This document shows positions 43,325-53,538 of a DNA stretch of 64,000 nt, piece after piece. The notes under the pieces are model-generated. The model ran no database searches. It was given only the letters and a program-made list of their open reading frames with translations, and was not told where the DNA came from. Source of the stretch: Arcobacter ellisii (lineage in GTDB: Bacteria > Campylobacterota > Campylobacteria > Campylobacterales > Arcobacteraceae); NCBI RefSeq assembly GCF_003544915.1, contig NZ_CP032097.1:744001-808000 (forward strand), given 5' to 3'. Positions within the stretch are counted from its first letter, which is position 1, and every line of letters starts with the position of its first letter. A program made the position numbers and the translations under genes.

Positions 43325-44572
43325 TTATAATTCAATCCCATTATCTATGATGATTTTATTTCTTCCTTTATGTTTTGCTTCATAAAGTAATTCATCAGCT
43401 CTTTTTTTAGCATCTGTAAAAGTTTCATATTTATTTCTATAAGTAATTCCAGCAGAAAATTTTATTTTTATTTGTGAATCTTTATATAAAAAGTTTGCAT
43501 TTTCAAGAGTTTTTTTAACTCTTTTTATATATCTTTGCACTTCAATCTCTTCTTGATAATTTACAAGTGCAACAAACTCTTCTCCACCATATCTTGCAAT
43601 AATATCTTCTTTTCTAGTTAAATCTTTTAAAATCGCAGCAAAATTTTTTAGTACGCTATCTCCACAAGAGTGCCCAAATTGGTCATTAATTTCTTTGAAA
43701 TGGTCTATATCATAAAAAACAATTGCATAGTTAGCATTAAAAATAGAGAATTTTTTCTCCATCTTTTCTACTTCTTTATGATAAGCTCTTCTATTTAGAA
43801 TATTTGTCAAATAATCAACTTGATACTCTTCTTTTACTAATACAAGTTCTTTTTGTAACTCTTCTATTTGTCTATTTAATTGTTGGAATTTTTCTTTATT
43901 GTCTTCAATCATTTTATGATTTTCTTTCATAGAATGTTCGATATTATAAATAGTATCAATAAGTTTTTTTTCAACAATTTTTAATTCTCTAAAAGAAGAA
44001 CTAGAAATATTTAAAGATAATAGTTCATCTTTTATTTTGATTATTTCTTCAGTTGAATTTTTTCCATCATTAAGTGTTTTATCAAAATATCTACTCATAA
44101 GAGAGGTCAATTTTACAACATCATCTGTTTTATCTTTTAAAACTTTTCTATCAGCATCAACTCTTTTTTTAGACAACTCTTTTAGTTTTTCTAGTGAATC
44201 ATTTGAGATTATAGTTTTTGGATTTTTTATATTTTTTAAAATAAATTCTTCAATATCCTCTATAAAACTATAATCAATTGATGGTGTTAAAATATCACTT
44301 AGTGTTGCTACTAAATTTTTTAATTCATCAGTTGTAATTCTTTGAGATAAAATATTTGCTAATTCATTAAAAGATTCTATTTTTAAAGAGTTTTTTTCTT
44401 CTTGAGTTAAAGAGTTTTTTATTCTGTTAAATTCTTTGAATTCATCTAATTCAATATTGGCTTTTTCTGCTTGTTTTTTGAATTCTACAAAATAGTGTTC
44501 AGGTGTAGTTGAAATATTTTCATCTTTTAGTTGAAAAAGTGTATTTTTTGTTAACTCTTTAATATTTATCAA
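43325..44572 (-). CDS. Diguanylate cyclase (GGDEF)
   Basis: 415 residues. The first ~240 residues are helical with a long coiled coil before the catalytic domain. The GGDEF domain is at about 250-410: DYLTNILNRRAYHKE, FDIDHFK-type metal site (FYDIDHFKEINDQFGHSCGD) and active loop RYGGEEF. RKED five residues ahead of GGEEF is an RxxD inhibitory site, so feedback by c-di-GMP is expected. The N-terminal helical domain is the sensor; no membrane segments are seen. Confidence 0.92.
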   Translation of the reverse strand: MINIKELTKNTLFQLKDENISTTPEHYFVEFKKQAEKANIELDEFKEFNRIKNSLTQEEKNSLKIESFNELANILSQRITTDELKNLVATLSDILTPSIDYSFIEDIEEFILKNIKNPKTIISNDSLEKLKELSKKRVDADRKVLKDKTDDVVKLTSLMSRYFDKTLNDGKNSTEEIIKIKDELLSLNISSSSFRELKIVEKKLIDTIYNIEHSMKENHKMIEDNKEKFQQLNRQIEELQKELVLVKEEYQVDYLTNILNRRAYHKEVEKMEKKFSIFNANYAIVFYDIDHFKEINDQFGHSCGDSVLKNFAAILKDLTRKEDIIARYGGEEFVALVNYQEEIEVQRYIKRVKKTLENANFLYKDSQIKIKFSAGITYRNKYETFTDAKKRADELLYEAKHKGRNKIIIDNGIEL

Positions 44573-44656
44573 AGGATAATACCTTATTTTTTTTATTGTT
44601 AATGTTGGGTATTATATCAAGTATTTAATAATAACTAATATAAAAAAGGAAAAATT

Positions 44657-44848
44657 ATGACAGCACAAGATAAAGAATTAGCTCAACTGCACGATAATAT
44701 CGTTGAAGATGTTAAGTCATTAGTTGATAAATATATGTCTATAGTTGGATGGGATGTTCCTGAAAATAATGAAGAATCTGCAAAAAGTAAGATTTTATAT
44801 ATTATTAAAGATGCAATTGAAGAGATTGAAGAAAGTAGTATTGATTAG
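44657..44848 (+). CDS. Small acidic protein, unknown function
   Basis: 63 residues, rich in Glu and Asp, predicted helical (MTAQDKELAQLHDNIVED; GWDVPENNEESAKSKIL). RBS AAAGGAAA lies ahead of the ATG. It lies 60 bases before the hemerythrin gene on the same strand. I do not recognise a family. Confidence 0.65.
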   Translation: MTAQDKELAQLHDNIVEDVKSLVDKYMSIVGWDVPENNEESAKSKILYIIKDAIEEIEESSID

Positions 44849-44908
44849 TATCAATTAAAAAAATATTTATCTTTCTTATAATTAGAGAAAAATTATAAGG
44901 CGGATATT

Positions 44909-45343
44909 ATGAGTACAATTTCATCTTTTTTAACAGCAGACCACAGAGCTTGTGATGAGGAGTTTGCAAATTTAGAAAATGCAGTTGCTTCTTCAAATTG
45001 GGAAGAAGCAAAAGTAAAAATGGAAAAATTTGCTTCTGATTTGTTACATCATTTTGAAATGGAAGAAAAAGTTATGTTTCCTACTTTTGAAGAGGTAACA
45101 GGAATGAGGGAAGGTCCAACTATGATTATGACTATGGAACATAATCAAATGAGACAGTTATTAAACTCTTTGAAAGAGGATTTAGAAAAAAAAGATAAAA
45201 ATCATTTTTTTGGTGTTAGTGAGAGTTTAATGATGTTAATGCAACAACATAATATGAAAGAGGAACAAATGCTTTATAGAATGGCAGATGCTCATTTAGG
45301 TGGTTTAGTTTCTCAAGTTCTTGATAATATGAAGGCAATATAA
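44909..45343 (+). CDS. Hemerythrin HHE-domain protein
   Basis: 144 residues, a four-helix di-iron fold. Iron ligands are visible as ADHRACDEEF, LLHHFEMEEKVMFP, MTMEHNQMR and QQHNMKEEQMLY, with the His and Glu of the HHE pattern. The family binds oxygen or nitric oxide, or senses iron and redox. The next gene encodes a polytopic membrane protein 2 bases away, so the two are likely one unit. Confidence 0.9.
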   Translation: MSTISSFLTADHRACDEEFANLENAVASSNWEEAKVKMEKFASDLLHHFEMEEKVMFPTFEEVTGMREGPTMIMTMEHNQMRQLLNSLKEDLEKKDKNHFFGVSESLMMLMQQHNMKEEQMLYRMADAHLGGLVSQVLDNMKAI

Positions 45344-45345
45344 AA

Positions 45346-46614
45346 ATGTTCAATCAAGGATTAAGCCTAGACCAAGCACCTCCTATTAGTGTTCCTTTTA
45401 GGTTTTTTTTAAGTGCTCCAATTTTTGGAGTACTTATCTCTTTGATTTTTTTATTTTCCCCTTTTTCACAAACTTCTAATCAATTTCATTATGTATCAAT
45501 TGGTATTGTTCACCTTTTTACTTTGGGAATTTTATCAATGATAATTTTTGGTGCAATGCAACAAATGATGCCTGTTCTTGCAGGTGCAGTTATAAAAAAA
45601 TCAAAGTTATTTGCAAATATTGTTCATAGTTCTTTAGTTTTGGGAACTTTGGGTTTGAGTTTTTCATTTATTTTTGAGCTTAAATGGTTGTTACATATTG
45701 GAGTTTTGTTTTTAGCTATTGCTTTTTTTACTTTTTTTATTGTTTCAATCAAACTTTTATTTAATGTAAAATATCTCACTTCTACAGTAAAAGCTATGAG
45801 ATTATTTGCTTTAGCTGGTTTAATCACTTTTATTTTAGGATTATTTTTAGCAACTTCACATATAACATCAAACTTAAATGAAAAATATTTGGTTTTTGTA
45901 AATACACATATTTTATTTGGTTTATTGGGTTTTGCATTTTTACTTATTATGGGAGTTTCATTTCAAGTTATACCTATGTTTTATGTTGCACTTGATTTTC
46001 CAAAATTTATACAACATAAACTTCCAATTATTTTATTTATCACTCTTTTTATTTCATTTTTCTTTTTTTATTTTGAAATAAATTTTTTATTTTTGAAATT
46101 AATATTTGTAGTTATGATTTTAAGTTTTGCCTATTTTGCTTTAAAATCTTTAAACAATAGAAAACGTCCAGTTTTTGATGTAACTTTATGGTATTGGAAA
46201 TTTTCTTTAATTTGTTTGATTATTTCTATGATTATTTGGATGTTTGATATTTTTGAATCAAATTATATATTAGCAATTATTTTTGCTTTTGGATTTTTAT
46301 ATTCACTTTTACAAGGAATGGTTTATAAAATAATTCCTTTTTTATCTTGGTTTCATTTGAACTCAAAAGGGTATTTCAAAATACCAACAATTAGAGAGTT
46401 TATAGAAGAAAAATATATAAAAGTGCATTTTTTTCTTCATTTTTTTTCTATACTATTTTTCCTTATCTCTTATTATGAAAATAAATTCGTTTATATAGCA
46501 GGAATTTTGTTTCTGTTTTCAAATATTTTGTTTTTAATAAACGCAATAGTTGCAATAAAAAAATATACAAATATATCAAAAACTGACCCAATGGATTTCT
46601 CTTCTTTTAAATAA
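45346..46614 (+). CDS. Polytopic membrane protein, about 12 TM, NnrS/heme-copper-oxidase-like
   Basis: 422 residues, hydrophobic throughout. Conserved-looking His in [28 protein letters not shown] and [11 protein letters not shown] lie in or near helices, a layout like NnrS or a subunit-I-like heme protein; the family is not certain. Coupling to the hemerythrin gene suggests handling of NO or O2 (inference). RBS is within the end of the preceding gene. Confidence 0.7.
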   Translation: MFNQGLSLDQAPPISVPFRFFLSAPIFGVLISLIFLFSPFSQTSNQFHYVSIGIVHLFTLGILSMIIFGAMQQMMPVLAGAVIKKSKLFANIVHSSLVLGTLGLSFSFIFELKWLLHIGVLFLAIAFFTFFIVSIKLLFNVKYLTSTVKAMRLFALAGLITFILGLFLATSHITSNLNEKYLVFVNTHILFGLLGFAFLLIMGVSFQVIPMFYVALDFPKFIQHKLPIILFITLFISFFFFYFEINFLFLKLIFVVMILSFAYFALKSLNNRKRPVFDVTLWYWKFSLICLIISMIIWMFDIFESNYILAIIFAFGFLYSLLQGMVYKIIPFLSWFHLNSKGYFKIPTIREFIEEKYIKVHFFLHFFSILFFLISYYENKFVYIAGILFLFSNILFLINAIVAIKKYTNISKTDPMDFSSFK

Positions 46615-46626
46615 TATCACTTGTGT

Positions 46627-46632
46627 TATAAT
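46627..46632 (+). promoter_or_regulatory. -10 element of argH
   Basis: TATAAT about 40 bases before the argH start. A 7-bp hairpin TGCCTTA / TAAGGCA (46635-46651) lies directly after it, in the likely 5' leader. Confidence 0.5.
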
Positions 46633-46672
46633 GTTGCCTTATTTTAAGGCACATTATAATTTAGGGAATGAA

Positions 46673-48064
46673 ATGGCAAATCAAAACAATCAAATTTTAA
46701 AAAATACAAATGCACAAATATTAGATGAGTTTAATGCTTCAATAATGTTTGACAAAGAACTTTATGCACAAGATATAAAAGGTTCAATTGCTCACTCTCA
46801 AATGTTAGCAGAACAAGGAATTCTAACTAAGCAAGAACAAGAAGCAATCGAAACAGGACTTTTACAAGTTAAAAAAGAGATTGAAAATGGAGAGTTTAAA
46901 TTCTCACTTGCTTATGAAGATATTCATATGGCAGTAGAAACAAGACTTACTGAAATTATTGGAGAACCAGGGAAAAGACTTCACACGGCACGTAGTAGAA
47001 ATGACCAAGTTGCAACAGATTTTAGACTTTATGTACAAGATAAATCATTAAGTATAAAAGCTCAATTAAAAGAGTTAGTTGAGACTTTTGTAAATGTTGC
47101 AGGAAAATACACAACTACTTTAATTCCTGGAATGACTCACTTACAACATGCACAGCCACTTAATTTTGGTTACCATTTATTAGCCTATGCAAATATGTTT
47201 AAAAGAGATTACGAAAGATTTGAAAGTTCGTATGAGAGAAATAATTATTGTCCTTTAGGAAGTGCTGCATTAGCTGGAACACCACATAATATTAATAGAG
47301 AATCAAGTTCACAAAAATTAGGATTTATAGCTCCAACTTCTCATGCTATGGATACAGTTTCTGATAGAGATTTTGCATTAGAAATTTTATTTAATATCTC
47401 AACAACTATGATGCATATTAGTAGAATTTCAGAAGAGTTAATCTTATGGTCTTCTTATGAGTTCCAATTTGTAAGAATGAGTGATGAGTATGCAACTACA
47501 AGTTCTATTATGCCTCAAAAGAAAAATCCTGATGTTCCTGAACTTTTAAGAGGAAAAACAGGTCGAGTTTATGGGAATCTTATTTCACTTTTAACAGTAA
47601 TGAAAGGTTTACCACTAGCTTATAACAAAGATACACAAGAGGATAAAGAGGGAGTTTTTGATTCAGTTAAAACAGTTGAAATCTCAATCTCTATTTTAAA
47701 TGAAGTGATTAAAACTATGATTGTAAATGTAGATAAAATGCAAAATGCTTGTAAAATAGGGCATTTAACTGCAACAGATTTAGCTGATTATTTAGTTCAA
47801 AAACAAAATATGCCATTTAGAACAGCTTATTATATTACAAAAGATGTAGTTGCTTTAGCAAATAGTTTAAATAAAGATATTAGTGAATTAAATATAGATG
47901 AAATTAGAAGTGCAAATGATGAACTAAAAAATGTTAGTAAAGAGATAGTTATGTATTTAGATTTAAGAAATTCAATGAATGCAAGAAATTCATTTGGTGG
48001 AACATCATCAATACAAACAGAAAATCAAATAAAATATTTTGAAGAGTGGTTGGAAAATAGATAA
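46673..48064 (+). CDS. argH: Argininosuccinate lyase
   Basis: 463 residues from ATG 46673 ([10 protein letters not shown]), which follows AGGGA; the longer frame from 46631 would start inside the promoter hairpin. The fumarase-superfamily signature [14 protein letters not shown] is present, with [16 protein letters not shown] and [17 protein letters not shown]. It cleaves argininosuccinate to arginine and fumarate, the last step of arginine synthesis. No other arg gene is adjacent. A hairpin terminator shared with cheV follows. Confidence 0.95.
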   Translation: MANQNNQILKNTNAQILDEFNASIMFDKELYAQDIKGSIAHSQMLAEQGILTKQEQEAIETGLLQVKKEIENGEFKFSLAYEDIHMAVETRLTEIIGEPGKRLHTARSRNDQVATDFRLYVQDKSLSIKAQLKELVETFVNVAGKYTTTLIPGMTHLQHAQPLNFGYHLLAYANMFKRDYERFESSYERNNYCPLGSAALAGTPHNINRESSSQKLGFIAPTSHAMDTVSDRDFALEILFNISTTMMHISRISEELILWSSYEFQFVRMSDEYATTSSIMPQKKNPDVPELLRGKTGRVYGNLISLLTVMKGLPLAYNKDTQEDKEGVFDSVKTVEISISILNEVIKTMIVNVDKMQNACKIGHLTATDLADYLVQKQNMPFRTAYYITKDVVALANSLNKDISELNIDEIRSANDELKNVSKEIVMYLDLRNSMNARNSFGGTSSIQTENQIKYFEEWLENR

Positions 48065-48092
48065 AAATAAGATGAGTTTAACTCATCTTATT
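48064..48092 (-). terminator. Hairpin between argH and cheV
   Basis: Perfect stem AATAAGATGAGT / ACTCATCTTATT, loop TTA. Leftward it is followed by TTTTTAT, so it terminates cheV; it may also act on argH. Confidence 0.8.
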
Positions 48093-48102
48093 AAAAAAGA
48101 GA

Positions 48103-49011
48103 TTATCTTAATAAAAGTTTTTTTGTTAGTTTAAATAGACTTGAAATATCAGTTTTTCCAACAAATCCATCAACACCAACTTGGTTCATTTTTCCTCTTA
48201 CCGCATCTGTTGTCATTGAAGAGTTTACAATAATTGGAACATGTGCTAAGTTTTTATTATTTTTTATAAATGCAGCAACTTGATATCCATCAGTTCCAGG
48301 CATTTCAATATCTGTAATTACTAATCCGATTTTTTCTGGATTTAATTCTTCTAATCTTTTTACTAGTAAAGTTCCATTTGCATAAATCTCATAATCAAGA
48401 CCTGTTTCTTCAAAGAATGAGCTTAAAACTTCTCTTGCAACTCCTGAATCTTCAGCAGCTAAAATAAGTTTATCAGAATGTAATTTCTCATCTACATATT
48501 TTCTTATTTCATCTGAACCATCATCAGTCCATTTAATATCTCTTAAAAGTTGTTCAGCATTAAATACTGTACATAATTCATCTTTATTATTAACTTTTAC
48601 ATAAGTTGTGTATGTGATTTTTGAGTTAGTCTCTTCTGTATGTCTTAATTCTTGAGTTGTTTTTTCAACTATATCAAGCATGTCTTTAACTAAAAAACCA
48701 ATTTTTTTGTGATTAAATTCACAAAAAATAATAAGTTTATAATCTTTAACTTCTAAAGCAGGTAAACCAAGCCAAGCATCAAGATTTATTAAAGTTACAG
48801 GTTCCCCCCTAATTGTTGCAATACCTGCAATAATATTAGTATCTTTTGGTGTATCATTAATTGCAACTTCTTCAGTAATTATAAAAGCTTTAACTTTTGC
48901 TATATTAATTGCGTAAATATTATTATGACCAGTGTAAAATACTGCTAATTGTTGAACATTTCTTAAATGCCCTTGCGTCATTTGCTCTACACTACCGCTA
49001 ATACCGCTCAT
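48103..49011 (-). CDS. cheV: Chemotaxis protein CheV (CheW-REC)
   Basis: 302 residues. The N-terminal CheW domain is at about 20-165 (VFYTGHNNIYAINIAKVK; GIATIRGEPVTLINL). The C-terminal receiver is at about 180-300, with phospho-acceptor VITDIEMPGTDGYQ, the Ser/Thr in IIVNSSMTT and Lys in FVGKTD. It couples receptors to CheA and can be phosphorylated. There are no other che genes in the window. Confidence 0.93.
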   Translation of the reverse strand: MSGISGSVEQMTQGHLRNVQQLAVFYTGHNNIYAINIAKVKAFIITEEVAINDTPKDTNIIAGIATIRGEPVTLINLDAWLGLPALEVKDYKLIIFCEFNHKKIGFLVKDMLDIVEKTTQELRHTEETNSKITYTTYVKVNNKDELCTVFNAEQLLRDIKWTDDGSDEIRKYVDEKLHSDKLILAAEDSGVAREVLSSFFEETGLDYEIYANGTLLVKRLEELNPEKIGLVITDIEMPGTDGYQVAAFIKNNKNLAHVPIIVNSSMTTDAVRGKMNQVGVDGFVGKTDISSLFKLTKKLLLR

Positions 49012-49072
49012 GTGAATCCTTTTTCATGTAAGTTAATTATTATATATCTTTTAAACTTTGAGTAACTTTAAG

Positions 49073-49723
49073 TTATTTTTGCATCTTTTTTAACAGTTTT
49101 TGTATCGTTACAGACGCCATCATTAGGCCAAATGAACCAGTAACTCCTTCAAAGCTACCTTTTTCTATACAGTTTGGATTTTCTGATGAAAAAATTACTT
49201 TAAATTTTTTCTTAAATCCTTGTTTTTTAAGCTCTTCTCTAACTTTTTTTATAAAAGGGTCATTGTAAGTGTCCCAAATAGAAATATATTCTATTTTACT
49301 TGGATCAATTCTTTTTGCTCCACCACTTGTACTAATTACTTTTGTAAAATATTTTTTAATAAGATGAACTTTTGGTTTTATATCATCAATCGCGTCTAAA
49401 ATATAATCATAAGATGAAAAATCAAAATTATCTATCCATTCAGGTGTGATTTTAATATGAATAGGTGTAACTTCTGGATATTTTTCTTTTAAAGCTTCAA
49501 CTTTAACTCGTCCAATATTTCCATGACTTCCCATTTGTCTATTCATATTTGATTCTTCATAAGTATCAAAATCTACAATAGTTATATTTGTAATTCCAGT
49601 GTTATAAAGTGCATCTAGTGCAAAACTTCCAACACCACCAACTCCTAAAAGTATTAGTTTAGCATTTTTGAAATTTTCAAATGCATCATCACCAAATAAC
49701 TTTTTTGTTCTATCATATTTCAT
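49073..49723 (-). CDS. tcdA: ThiF-family tRNA threonylcarbamoyladenosine dehydratase (TcdA-like)
   Basis: 216 residues. The nucleotide-binding motif is LLGVGGVGSFALDAL, then DFDTYEESNMNRQ and RVKVEALKEKYPEV, typical of E1-like TcdA/CsdL. TcdA makes the cyclic form of t6A at position 37 of tRNA. It is shorter than the E. coli protein (about 270), mostly at the C-terminus, but ends cleanly. Divergent from greA, 61 bases away. Confidence 0.85.
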   Translation of the reverse strand: MKYDRTKKLFGDDAFENFKNAKLILLGVGGVGSFALDALYNTGITNITIVDFDTYEESNMNRQMGSHGNIGRVKVEALKEKYPEVTPIHIKITPEWIDNFDFSSYDYILDAIDDIKPKVHLIKKYFTKVISTSGGAKRIDPSKIEYISIWDTYNDPFIKKVREELKKQGFKKKFKVIFSSENPNCIEKGSFEGVTGSFGLMMASVTIQKLLKKMQK

Positions 49724-49784
49724 CTAAACTTCTCTTTTACTATTTTTAGGTATTATATCATAAATAAATTTATTGGAGATGTTG

Positions 49785-50273
49785 ATGGATAAAGAACCAA
49801 TGACACTAGCTGGTTACAACAAAGTTACAGGAGATTTAGAGTTTTTGAAAAAAACAGAAAGACCTGAAACTGTAATTGCATTGGATGAAGCTAGACAATT
49901 AGGAGATTTAAAAGAGAATGCTGAATATCACTCTGCAAAAGATAAATTAGCATTAATCGACTCACAAATTGCAGAATTAAACGCAGTTATTTCTAAAGCA
50001 GTGATTATCGATCCTTCAACTCTTCCACATAATAAAGTAAGTTTTGGTTCAACAGTAAGTTTAGTTGATACAAATACAGATGAAGAATTTACTTATACAA
50101 TAGTTGGTGGAGTTGAATCAAATGCAGATAAAGGATTAATTTCTTTTAATTCGCCACTTGCAAAACAACTTATGGGAAAAGAAGAGGGTGATGAAGTAAC
50201 TGCAACACTTCCTGGTGGTGTTAAAACTTTTGAAGTTTTAAATGTGTGTTACAAGGAAATAGAGTTACAATGA
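49785..50273 (+). CDS. greA: Transcription elongation factor GreA
   Basis: 162 residues from the ATG at 49785, which follows GGAG at 7 bases (MDKEPMTLAGYNKV); a TTG 12 bases upstream is a poorer start. N-terminal coiled coil with the functional acidic tip in DEARQLGDLKENAEYHSAKD; C-terminal FKBP-like domain with GSTVSLVD and SPLAKQLMGKEEGDEV. It rescues arrested RNA polymerase by stimulating cleavage of the transcript. Confidence 0.95.
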   Translation: MDKEPMTLAGYNKVTGDLEFLKKTERPETVIALDEARQLGDLKENAEYHSAKDKLALIDSQIAELNAVISKAVIIDPSTLPHNKVSFGSTVSLVDTNTDEEFTYTIVGGVESNADKGLISFNSPLAKQLMGKEEGDEVTATLPGGVKTFEVLNVCYKEIELQ

Positions 50274-50332
50274 ATGTAGCTGAAATAGCGAAAAAAATTA
50301 CTACAAAAACAAAAATAGCTTATGAATCTTAA
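50270..50332 (+). CDS. Possible 20-residue coupling ORF between greA and the phosphoesterase gene
   Basis: ATG overlaps the greA stop (ATGA), reads MNVAEIAKKITTKTKIAYES, and its last bases overlap the start of the next gene (ATG at 50322). The next gene has no clear RBS, so this ORF may carry ribosomes to it. It could equally be chance. Confidence 0.35.
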   Translation: MNVAEIAKKITTKTKIAYES

Positions 50333-51032
50333 TATTAAAGAGGGAGCTATTTTTGTAGCTGACTCTCATTTTAATGAAAAAAATAGAGAATTCTTACAAT
50401 TTCTAAAAAAAATAGAAAATCAAGAGATACAAACTTCCCAACTCTTTTTAATGGGTGATATTATAGATTTCATTTCAAGTGAATGTAAATTTTTTATAAA
50501 ACAAAATAGTGAAGTAATAACTCTTTTGAACAAGTTATCAAAAAATATGCAGATAGTTTATTTAGAAGGAAACCACGATTATAATCTACAAGAACTTTTT
50601 TCTAATATAAAAATTGTAAAAAGAGAAAATCAACCACTTATTGGAAAATTTGAAGATAAAACCATAAGTTTAGCACATGGAGATAATTTTATAAATTGGA
50701 AATATGACCTTTTTTGTAAAGTTGTTAGAAATAGATTCTTTTTGAAATTTATGAATTTTATTGATATAAATTTTTACATTTCAAAAAAAATAAATAATGC
50801 ACTATTAGGAAAAAATATTTGTCACAAAATGATAAATTTTGAAGAAATAGTTTTTAAAAGATTAAAAAATTATCACACAAATATTGTGATTGAAGGGCAT
50901 TATCATCAAGGTGGAAATTATACTTTTGATAATAAAAAATATATAAATATTCCATCTTTATGTTGTCAAAAGAAATATACAAGAGTTAAAAATTCTAATT
51001 TTGAAGAGGTAGATTTATGCATTTTGCCATAA
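50322..51032 (+). CDS. LpxH-like metallophosphoesterase
   Basis: 236 residues. The calcineurin-like metal motifs run in order: VADSHFNEKN (DxH), LMGDIIDF (GDxxD), LEGNHDYN (GNHD), AHGDNF (H) and IEGHYHQGG (GHxH). This matches UDP-2,3-diacylglucosamine diphosphatase-type enzymes of lipid A synthesis in Campylobacterota. No lpx gene adjoins it. The 3' end overlaps the next gene by 16 bases. Confidence 0.8.
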   Translation: MNLNIKEGAIFVADSHFNEKNREFLQFLKKIENQEIQTSQLFLMGDIIDFISSECKFFIKQNSEVITLLNKLSKNMQIVYLEGNHDYNLQELFSNIKIVKRENQPLIGKFEDKTISLAHGDNFINWKYDLFCKVVRNRFFLKFMNFIDINFYISKKINNALLGKNICHKMINFEEIVFKRLKNYHTNIVIEGHYHQGGNYTFDNKKYINIPSLCCQKKYTRVKNSNFEEVDLCILP

Positions 51033-51553
51033 TTGGTATAATAATTGTTGCAATTTTATTATTGATAGTTTTGATATATCTATTAATGGATGACAAAAAA
51101 AATATAGAAAAACCAAATATAAAAGTAAACACTCCTTCTTTAAAAATTATAAAATTAAATGAAATGAGATTTCCAAAAAATATAGAAAGTATGAATATAA
51201 ATGCTTTATCACAAGCTTGTAGAGTGATATTAGATTCGTATAGAGCTTTAGATTATGCAAATAAACTTCCAAGTGCAATGGATAAAATAGAGTGGCATAC
51301 TTGGCAAGTCTCTTTGCTTTTATATTTTTTGAAAACAAAAAATAGATTATCAATTTATAATAGTGATAGATTTTTCCATATAACTATTTTAGAATTAAAT
51401 GAAGAACATAGAAACCGTGATATACAAAGAATTTTAAATAAATATTGGAATAATGCAAATATAGAAAAAGATAGAGATACTTTAAGTAGAGATGTTATTT
51501 GGACAGCAAGAGATGTATCTATTATTTTATATGAAATTTTGAAAGAGAAATAA
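51017..51553 (+). CDS. Membrane-anchored protein, unknown function
   Basis: 178 residues. One N-terminal helix ([19 protein letters not shown], about 6-24) anchors it, and the rest is a cytoplasmic helical domain with repeated Arg/Trp ([30 protein letters not shown]). It overlaps the LpxH-like gene by 16 bases. uvrB begins 10 bases after its stop. No family recognised. Confidence 0.65.
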   Translation: MHFAIIGIIIVAILLLIVLIYLLMDDKKNIEKPNIKVNTPSLKIIKLNEMRFPKNIESMNINALSQACRVILDSYRALDYANKLPSAMDKIEWHTWQVSLLLYFLKTKNRLSIYNSDRFFHITILELNEEHRNRDIQRILNKYWNNANIEKDRDTLSRDVIWTARDVSIILYEILKEK

Positions 51554-51563
51554 GGAGTTTATC

Positions 51564-53537
51564 ATCGCAAAGTTTAAAGTAGTAAGTGATTATGAACCAA
51601 GTGGAGACCAACCAAAAGCAATAAAGGCTTTAAGTGAAAGTATAGAAGCTGGAAATCAATACAACACGCTTTTAGGAGTAACTGGAAGTGGTAAAACTTA
51701 TACAATAGCTAAAGTTATTGAAAAAGTTCAAAAACCAACTCTTATTATGACTCACAATAAAACTTTAGCAGCTCAGTTATACTCAGAGTTTCGACAGTTC
51801 TTTCCAAATAATCATGTTGAATATTTTATCTCTTATTATGATTATTATCAACCTGAAGCTTATATTCCTAGAAGTGATTTATTTATTGAAAAAGACTCAT
51901 CAATCAATGAAGAGTTAGAAAGATTAAGACTTAGTGCAACAGCTTCACTTTTATCTTTTGATGATGTTATTGTAATAGCTTCTGTTTCAGCTAATTATGG
52001 TTTAGGAAATCCTGCTGAATATAAAGCTATGGTTCAAAGAGTTGAAGTTGGGTTTGAATATTCACAAAAAGAGTTTTTATTAAAACTTGTAGAAATGGGA
52101 TATAAAAGAAACGATAAATTTTTTGATAGGGCAGATTTTAGAGTAAATGGTGATGTTATAGATATTTTTCCTGCTTACTTTGAAGATGAGTTTATTCGGG
52201 TTGAGTTTTTTGGTGATGAGGTTGAATCAATTTCAAAACATGAGTATATTACAAATAATAGAGTAAAAGATTTACAAGAAGTAATTATCTATTCTGTTAA
52301 TCCTTTCGTTGTTTCAAATGATAAACTTGCAAATGCTGTAAAAGAGATTGAAGAAGAGTTAGATGAAAGACTTGAATATTTTCAAAATGAAAATAAGTTA
52401 GTTGAATATCAAAGACTAAAACAAAGAGTTGAGTTTGATTTGGAGATGATTGAAGGAACTGGAATGTGCAAAGGGATTGAAAACTATGCACGACATTTAA
52501 CAGGTCAAAAGCCAGGGGAAACTCCTTATTCTTTACTTGATTATTTTGAACAAATGGGAAAAGATTTTTTACTTGTAGTTGATGAATCTCATGTTTCACT
52601 TTCTCAATTTAGAGGAATGCATGCAGCTGATAGAAGTAGAAAAGAAGTTTTAGTTGAGTATGGATTTAGACTTCCTTCTGCACTTGATAACAGACCTCTA
52701 AAATTTGATGAATTTATAAGAAAAGCACCACATTATGTATTTGTAAGTGCAACTCCAAATGAACTTGAACTTGAAATGAGTTCAGTTGTAGCAGAACAAA
52801 TAATTCGACCAACGGGACTTCTTGACCCTGTTATTGAAATAATAGATAGTGAATATCAAGTTGAAAGATTACACGATGAAATCAAAAAAACGATTGCAAA
52901 AGATGAAAGAGTTTTAGTTACAGTTTTAACTAAAAAAATGGCAGAAGAACTTGCAAGTTATTACGCAGATTTAGGAATAAAAGTAAAATATATGCATAGT
53001 GAAATTGATGCAATCGAAAGAAATCAAATAATAAGAGAACTTAGACTTGGAACTTTTGATGTTTTAATTGGAATTAACCTTTTAAGAGAAGGTTTGGATA
53101 TTCCTGAAACTTCACTTGTAGCAATTCTTGATGCAGATAAAGAAGGATTTTTAAGAAGTAAAACTTCACTTATTCAAACAATCGGAAGAGCTGCTAGAAA
53201 TGAAAATGGAAGAGTTATTTTATTTGCCAAAAAAATCACAGCTTCAATGCAATTTGCCATAGATGAAACAAATAGAAGAAGAAAAATCCAAGAAGAACAC
53301 AATATCAAAAACAATATAACTCCAAAATCTACAAAAAGAAAATTAGATGAAAATCTAAAACTTGAAGAGTATGATGATGTAGCATGGAAAAAACAAAAAC
53401 TAGAAAAAATGCCAGCAGCTGAGCGAAAAAAAATCTTAATTGAGCTAAATAATAAAATGAAAAAAGCAGCACAAGATTTAAACTTTGAAGAGGCTATTAG
53501 ATTAAGAGATGAGATAGCTAAAATAAAAGAGATATAA
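51564..53537 (+). CDS. uvrB: Excinuclease ABC subunit B, with probable AUC start codon
   Basis: 657 residues. The expected UvrB N-terminus ([19 protein letters not shown], residues 2-20) is encoded but no ATG, GTG or TTG precedes it in frame; the first ATG is at 51747, after Walker A (GVTGSGKT, 38-45). An in-frame stop lies at 51540. ATC at 51564 occupies the usual Met position and follows TAAGGAG by 6 bases, so I propose it as the start. Other marks: [12 protein letters not shown] (beta-hairpin), [23 protein letters not shown] and a C-terminal UvrC-binding coiled coil. Damage recognition in nucleotide excision repair. Confidence 0.9.
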   Translation: MAKFKVVSDYEPSGDQPKAIKALSESIEAGNQYNTLLGVTGSGKTYTIAKVIEKVQKPTLIMTHNKTLAAQLYSEFRQFFPNNHVEYFISYYDYYQPEAYIPRSDLFIEKDSSINEELERLRLSATASLLSFDDVIVIASVSANYGLGNPAEYKAMVQRVEVGFEYSQKEFLLKLVEMGYKRNDKFFDRADFRVNGDVIDIFPAYFEDEFIRVEFFGDEVESISKHEYITNNRVKDLQEVIIYSVNPFVVSNDKLANAVKEIEEELDERLEYFQNENKLVEYQRLKQRVEFDLEMIEGTGMCKGIENYARHLTGQKPGETPYSLLDYFEQMGKDFLLVVDESHVSLSQFRGMHAADRSRKEVLVEYGFRLPSALDNRPLKFDEFIRKAPHYVFVSATPNELELEMSSVVAEQIIRPTGLLDPVIEIIDSEYQVERLHDEIKKTIAKDERVLVTVLTKKMAEELASYYADLGIKVKYMHSEIDAIERNQIIRELRLGTFDVLIGINLLREGLDIPETSLVAILDADKEGFLRSKTSLIQTIGRAARNENGRVILFAKKITASMQFAIDETNRRRKIQEEHNIKNNITPKSTKRKLDENLKLEEYDDVAWKKQKLEKMPAAERKKILIELNNKMKKAAQDLNFEEAIRLRDEIAKIKEI

Positions 53538-53538
53538 G

